Assembly: GCA_021819435.1 (NCBI GenBank)
Contig: JAKARB010000002.1
Location: 347,182 to 411,181, forward strand
Direction of reading: 5' to 3'
Length of the DNA: 64,000 nt
Origin: Pseudomonadota bacterium
GTDB taxonomy: Bacteria; Pseudomonadota; Gammaproteobacteria; Burkholderiales; Burkholderiaceae_C
Shown here: positions 62,097-64,000 of the stretch, piece by piece
Layout of the letters: each line of letters starts with the position of its first letter
Numbering within the stretch: position 1 is the stretch's first letter
The notes under the pieces: model-generated
Told to the model about the DNA's origin: nothing
Database searches by the model: none
The model's input: only the letters and a program-made list of their open reading frames with translations
Made by a program: the position numbers and the translations under genes

Positions 62097-62177
62097 CAGA
62101 ACAGCTGGAGGCACTCGAAACGGAACAAGTGGGGGCTTTCAATCAGAGTAGGTGGGGGGGCTGATGGCCAATACGCA
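62097..62177. repeat. transposon right inverted repeat
   Basis: Its reverse complement begins TGCGTATTGGCCATCA and mirrors the left repeat. Units CACTTGTTCCGTTTCGAG and CAGCTGTTCTG match the left-end units in order and spacing. The end is AATACGCA at 62170-62177. Confidence 0.75.
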
Positions 62178-62184
62178 GGAATCA
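62178..62184. repeat. target-site duplication, right copy
   Basis: GGAATCA, identical to 45872-45878. Confidence 0.85.
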
Positions 62185-62993
62185 ATCATCTCGGTCACCT
62201 TGCCGAGGACTTGTCCGAGACCTTTGGCCCAGGCTTCGCCGTGCTTGTTGCGTCGGTTCAACCTTTCGGCGAGGTCCTTGTAGGTGAGCGGCTGGAGCAC
62301 GCCATCTCGCTGCGCCCGGACGTGGTCAATGAGTATGGGCACAGCCAGGCGTGCGTATTCCGCGTTGGACAGCCCGCCCGTAGGTGCTTGATCGAATAGG
62401 CCTAACTCATCATCTTCGGGTGGGTCGGCGAGGGCGACTGCTGGCGATTGGCGTCCGGGGAAAGCTCCCTTGGGCAACACAAGCTCGAAAAGGTAGCCGG
62501 GATCGATGGTGTCGCCGCGACGCTCCTGAAAGCGTTCTTCAAGGCGAAGCCGCGTCACAAGGTCGGCCCCAGAGAAGCCAAACACCCGTTGCAACTCATG
62601 CGCGCGGTCCATGTAAAAGCGAGCGACCTTGCGCTCCCCCCTCTTCAAGGACGCTGGATCCGGATCTGCCTCATAGCCGACGACGCGCAGCTTGTCTGCT
62701 GCAGCTCGACGCAGGTTCTCATCAGCCTCTCGGCCATGGGCCACGGCGGGGCCTTTCCATTCCCGCATTTTCCCGCCAAGTCTCACGAAGCGGCGAAGGC
62801 GGCCGCCCTCTGCGTCGTCCTCGATGTCGAGTATCTGGTCTCTCCAAAGGGTGCAGACCAACACATCGTCAGGGCTGAAAGCGTTCCATGGCGTGTCGTG
62901 TCGCGCGTGTTGAGGGCTTTTTCGATAGGTGTCGACGTCGCAGGTGAGCTTCCAGAAATTGTGGGTGCTCGTCTCTACTCGTTCCTTGTCCAT
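62178..62993 (-). pseudogene. nuclease-like gene, N-terminal half (split by transposon)
   Basis: 272 codons from the ATG at 62993 to the transposon edge. The N-terminal part is unassigned; residues about 211-272 (AEYARLAVPILIDHVRAQ, LTYKDLAERLNRRN, GQVLGKVTEMIDS) look like a winged helix. In other proteins such a segment is followed by a P-L-T-x-x-V-V...L-P-G block, exactly what opens the other half at 45209-45878. The current frame reads 11 foreign codons before a stop at 62139. Confidence 0.75.
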
Positions 62994-63047
62994 GGCTGTG
63001 TGCTCCCCCTGGATCGGTCGTGGAGGAGGGCCGAAGCCCTCGTCTGG

Positions 63048-63410
63048 TCAGATCGCGAAGTCTTCGAGCTTCTTGCCGTCTGCCTGTGCGGCCTTGAGCC
63101 ACTTGGGCTGGAGGCCCCGGCCAGTCCAAGTGTTTCCAGTGGCTGGATCGCGGTACTTGGGCGCCACTGTCCGGCCGGAGAGCTTGTTCGCCGCGCCGGC
63201 GTCTGCTTGAGCTCGACGCTTACCTGGCCATGCTGTGGACAGGTCATCGACCGTGAGATGGTGCTCTGCCATCAAGCCTTTGATGTTCGCGATCACTTCC
63301 GCGCGTTGAGCACGATGTGATTCTTGGATTTGTCTTTCGACTGCTTGCAGTTGCCTTTGAATGGTTTCTCGTTGATCCAGCAGGGTGGTCAAGGATTCTT
63401 GTGTGCTCAT
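63048..63410 (-). CDS. H-NS family nucleoid protein
   Basis: 120 residues. An N-terminal coiled coil (LLDQRETIQRQLQAVERQIQ) for dimerisation is followed by a linker and the C-terminal DNA-binding motif YRDPATGNTWTGRGLQPKWLK, the H-NS consensus. Plasmid-borne H-NS proteins silence AT-rich horizontally acquired genes. The AT-rich RHS tip lies close by and may be a target. Confidence 0.88.
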   Translation of the reverse strand: MSTQESLTTLLDQRETIQRQLQAVERQIQESHRAQRAEVIANIKGLMAEHHLTVDDLSTAWPGKRRAQADAGAANKLSGRTVAPKYRDPATGNTWTGRGLQPKWLKAAQADGKKLEDFAI

Positions 63411-63499
63411 TGCGCCCTCGATGTTGTTTTGCGACGGTGGTTACGAATTGAATAAGTCTCGTCGGCCCAGCCTTCCATCGATGCTGGTCAAATCCGAGC

Positions 63500-63879
63500 A
63501 TGAAGAATCTACTCGAAAAATTTGGGGGTTTCCTGGCTCTCTTGCTGATGGTGGGGTGGTTTGCCATTCAAACCTTTGGTGGCCAGGCCGGAACGGCTCT
63601 GTTCGGCAATTCGACACCCGTGCGTTTGCTTGCTGGCCACACTCTGGCTGCGTTGTTCCTGTGGGTGACCATCCGAGCCGTTCTCAGCTGCTCTGAGAAG
63701 GCAGGGGTCAAACCGATTCAAATCGGCAGTGTTCGGCGCAATGACGTGTTGATCCTGGGTGGGCTGATGTTGGCGGGATACGCGCTCGAGCGGCTCTACA
63801 CCGCTCTGTTCGGCATCCAGGCCGAGACGTACATGCAGGGCCTCCTGAGCCTTCCTTCATGGCAACTGGCGCTTGTCAC
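63500..63879 (+). pseudogene. membrane protein gene cut by a repeat array
   Basis: About 126 codons of a membrane protein with at least three hydrophobic stretches (LALLLMVGWFAIQTFGG, LAGHTLAALFLWVTIRAVL, DVLILGGLMLAGYALERLY). The frame then enters the 25-bp repeats and stops at 63907 after nine repeat-encoded residues (TDRRNGATS), so the natural C-terminus is missing. Confidence 0.55.
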
Positions 63880-64000
63880 CGACCGGCGTAATGGAGCCAC
63901 TTCGTGATCGGCATATTGGAGCCAGCCGATGATCGGCGTTATGGATCCAGTGCGTGATCGCCGTATTGGAGCCAGCGGCGGATCGGCGTAATGGAGCCAG
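63880..64000. repeat. 25-bp tandem repeat array at window end
   Basis: Five units with period 25, each built on TGATCGGCGTAATGGAGCCAG (21 bp) plus four variable bases: unit ends at 63900, 63925, 63950, 63975 and 64000. The array runs off the window. It interrupts a coding frame, so it is more likely the edge of an inserted element than native iterons. Confidence 0.7.

Larger units (their letters stand above)
45879..62177. mobile_element. 16.3-kb IstAB-type transposon carrying an exosortase-RHS toxin operon
   Basis: Bounded by TGCGTATT...AATACGCA ends with about 81-bp imperfect inverted repeats and a 7-bp target duplication, inserted in one gene. Inside: membrane protein and XRE repressor (minus), Ner-like regulator, istA, istB, then the seven-gene exosortase-RHS operon. 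istAB are the only transposition genes present, so they are inferred to move it. No shorter IS21-type ends were found hugging istAB. Confidence 0.8.

Noticed and set aside
63880..64000. CRISPR array
   Set aside because: Units are near-contiguous (25-bp period with only four variable bases), with no room for spacers.

Overview
The window is GC-rich DNA from a betaproteobacterium, most likely of the order Burkholderiales. Two things point to Comamonadaceae-like hosts: a stray 3' end of a dihydrolipoamide dehydrogenase gene of that type, and an IS1071 copy. The backbone reads as an integrative-conjugative element (ICE) or a large plasmid. It carries a DUF3158-like protein, SSB, DnaB, a DUF3577/STY4534-type ICE replication protein, a DUF3275 protein, an ArdB/KlcA antirestriction protein, a cytosine methyltransferase, two SNF2-type helicases, a plasmid-type adenine methylase, a tyrosine recombinase, an H-NS protein and many small accessory genes. 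No rRNA, tRNA or CRISPR was seen.

Layout. 1-8.8 kb: replication and maintenance block (DUF3158-like, SSB, OmpA-like lipoprotein, helicase, SppA-like protease, CsgG-like protein, DnaB). A perfect inverted pair of consensus DnaA boxes lies just upstream of dnaB. 8.8-14 kb: small accessory genes, antirestriction protein and C5 methyltransferase. 14-23.5 kb: a minus-strand run of ICE genes, nearly all preceded by a strong hairpin. 24-26.5 kb: plus-strand accessory genes. 26.5-36.8 kb: a catabolic and IS island (5'-truncated IS91-family copy, flavoprotein reductase plus amidase operon, complete IS91-family copy, lpd remnant, 3,204-bp IS1071) that interrupts a backbone gene. 37-42.3 kb: more backbone genes and a large integrase. 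42.3-45.2 kb: cold-shock protein, DUF3800 gene with a structured leader, and a PAAR / Tae4-like amidase / membrane immunity trio.

45.879-62.177 kb is the most striking part: a 16.3-kb transposon with about 81-bp imperfect inverted terminal repeats and a perfect 7-bp target duplication (GGAATCA). It is inserted inside one nuclease-like gene whose halves (45.2 and 62.2-63.0 kb) rejoin in frame when the element is removed. It carries an XRE repressor and a Ner-like regulator as in Mu-type phages, istA-istB, and a seven-gene near-contiguous cargo operon: a compact exosortase, a membrane partner, a secreted toroid/LRR protein with an exosortase-type tail, a secreted protein, a transglutaminase-like protein lacking its Cys, a 1,566-aa RHS protein with an L,D-transpeptidase-like C-terminal toxin domain, and a membrane immunity candidate.

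Regulation visible in the sequence: a shared 15-bp palindrome in three promoters (6.77, 12.83 and 37.27 kb), a structured leader RNA present in three copies (20.2, 23.6 and 24.0 kb), and terminator-like hairpins between most accessory genes. The window ends in a 25-bp tandem repeat array that cuts off a membrane-protein gene.
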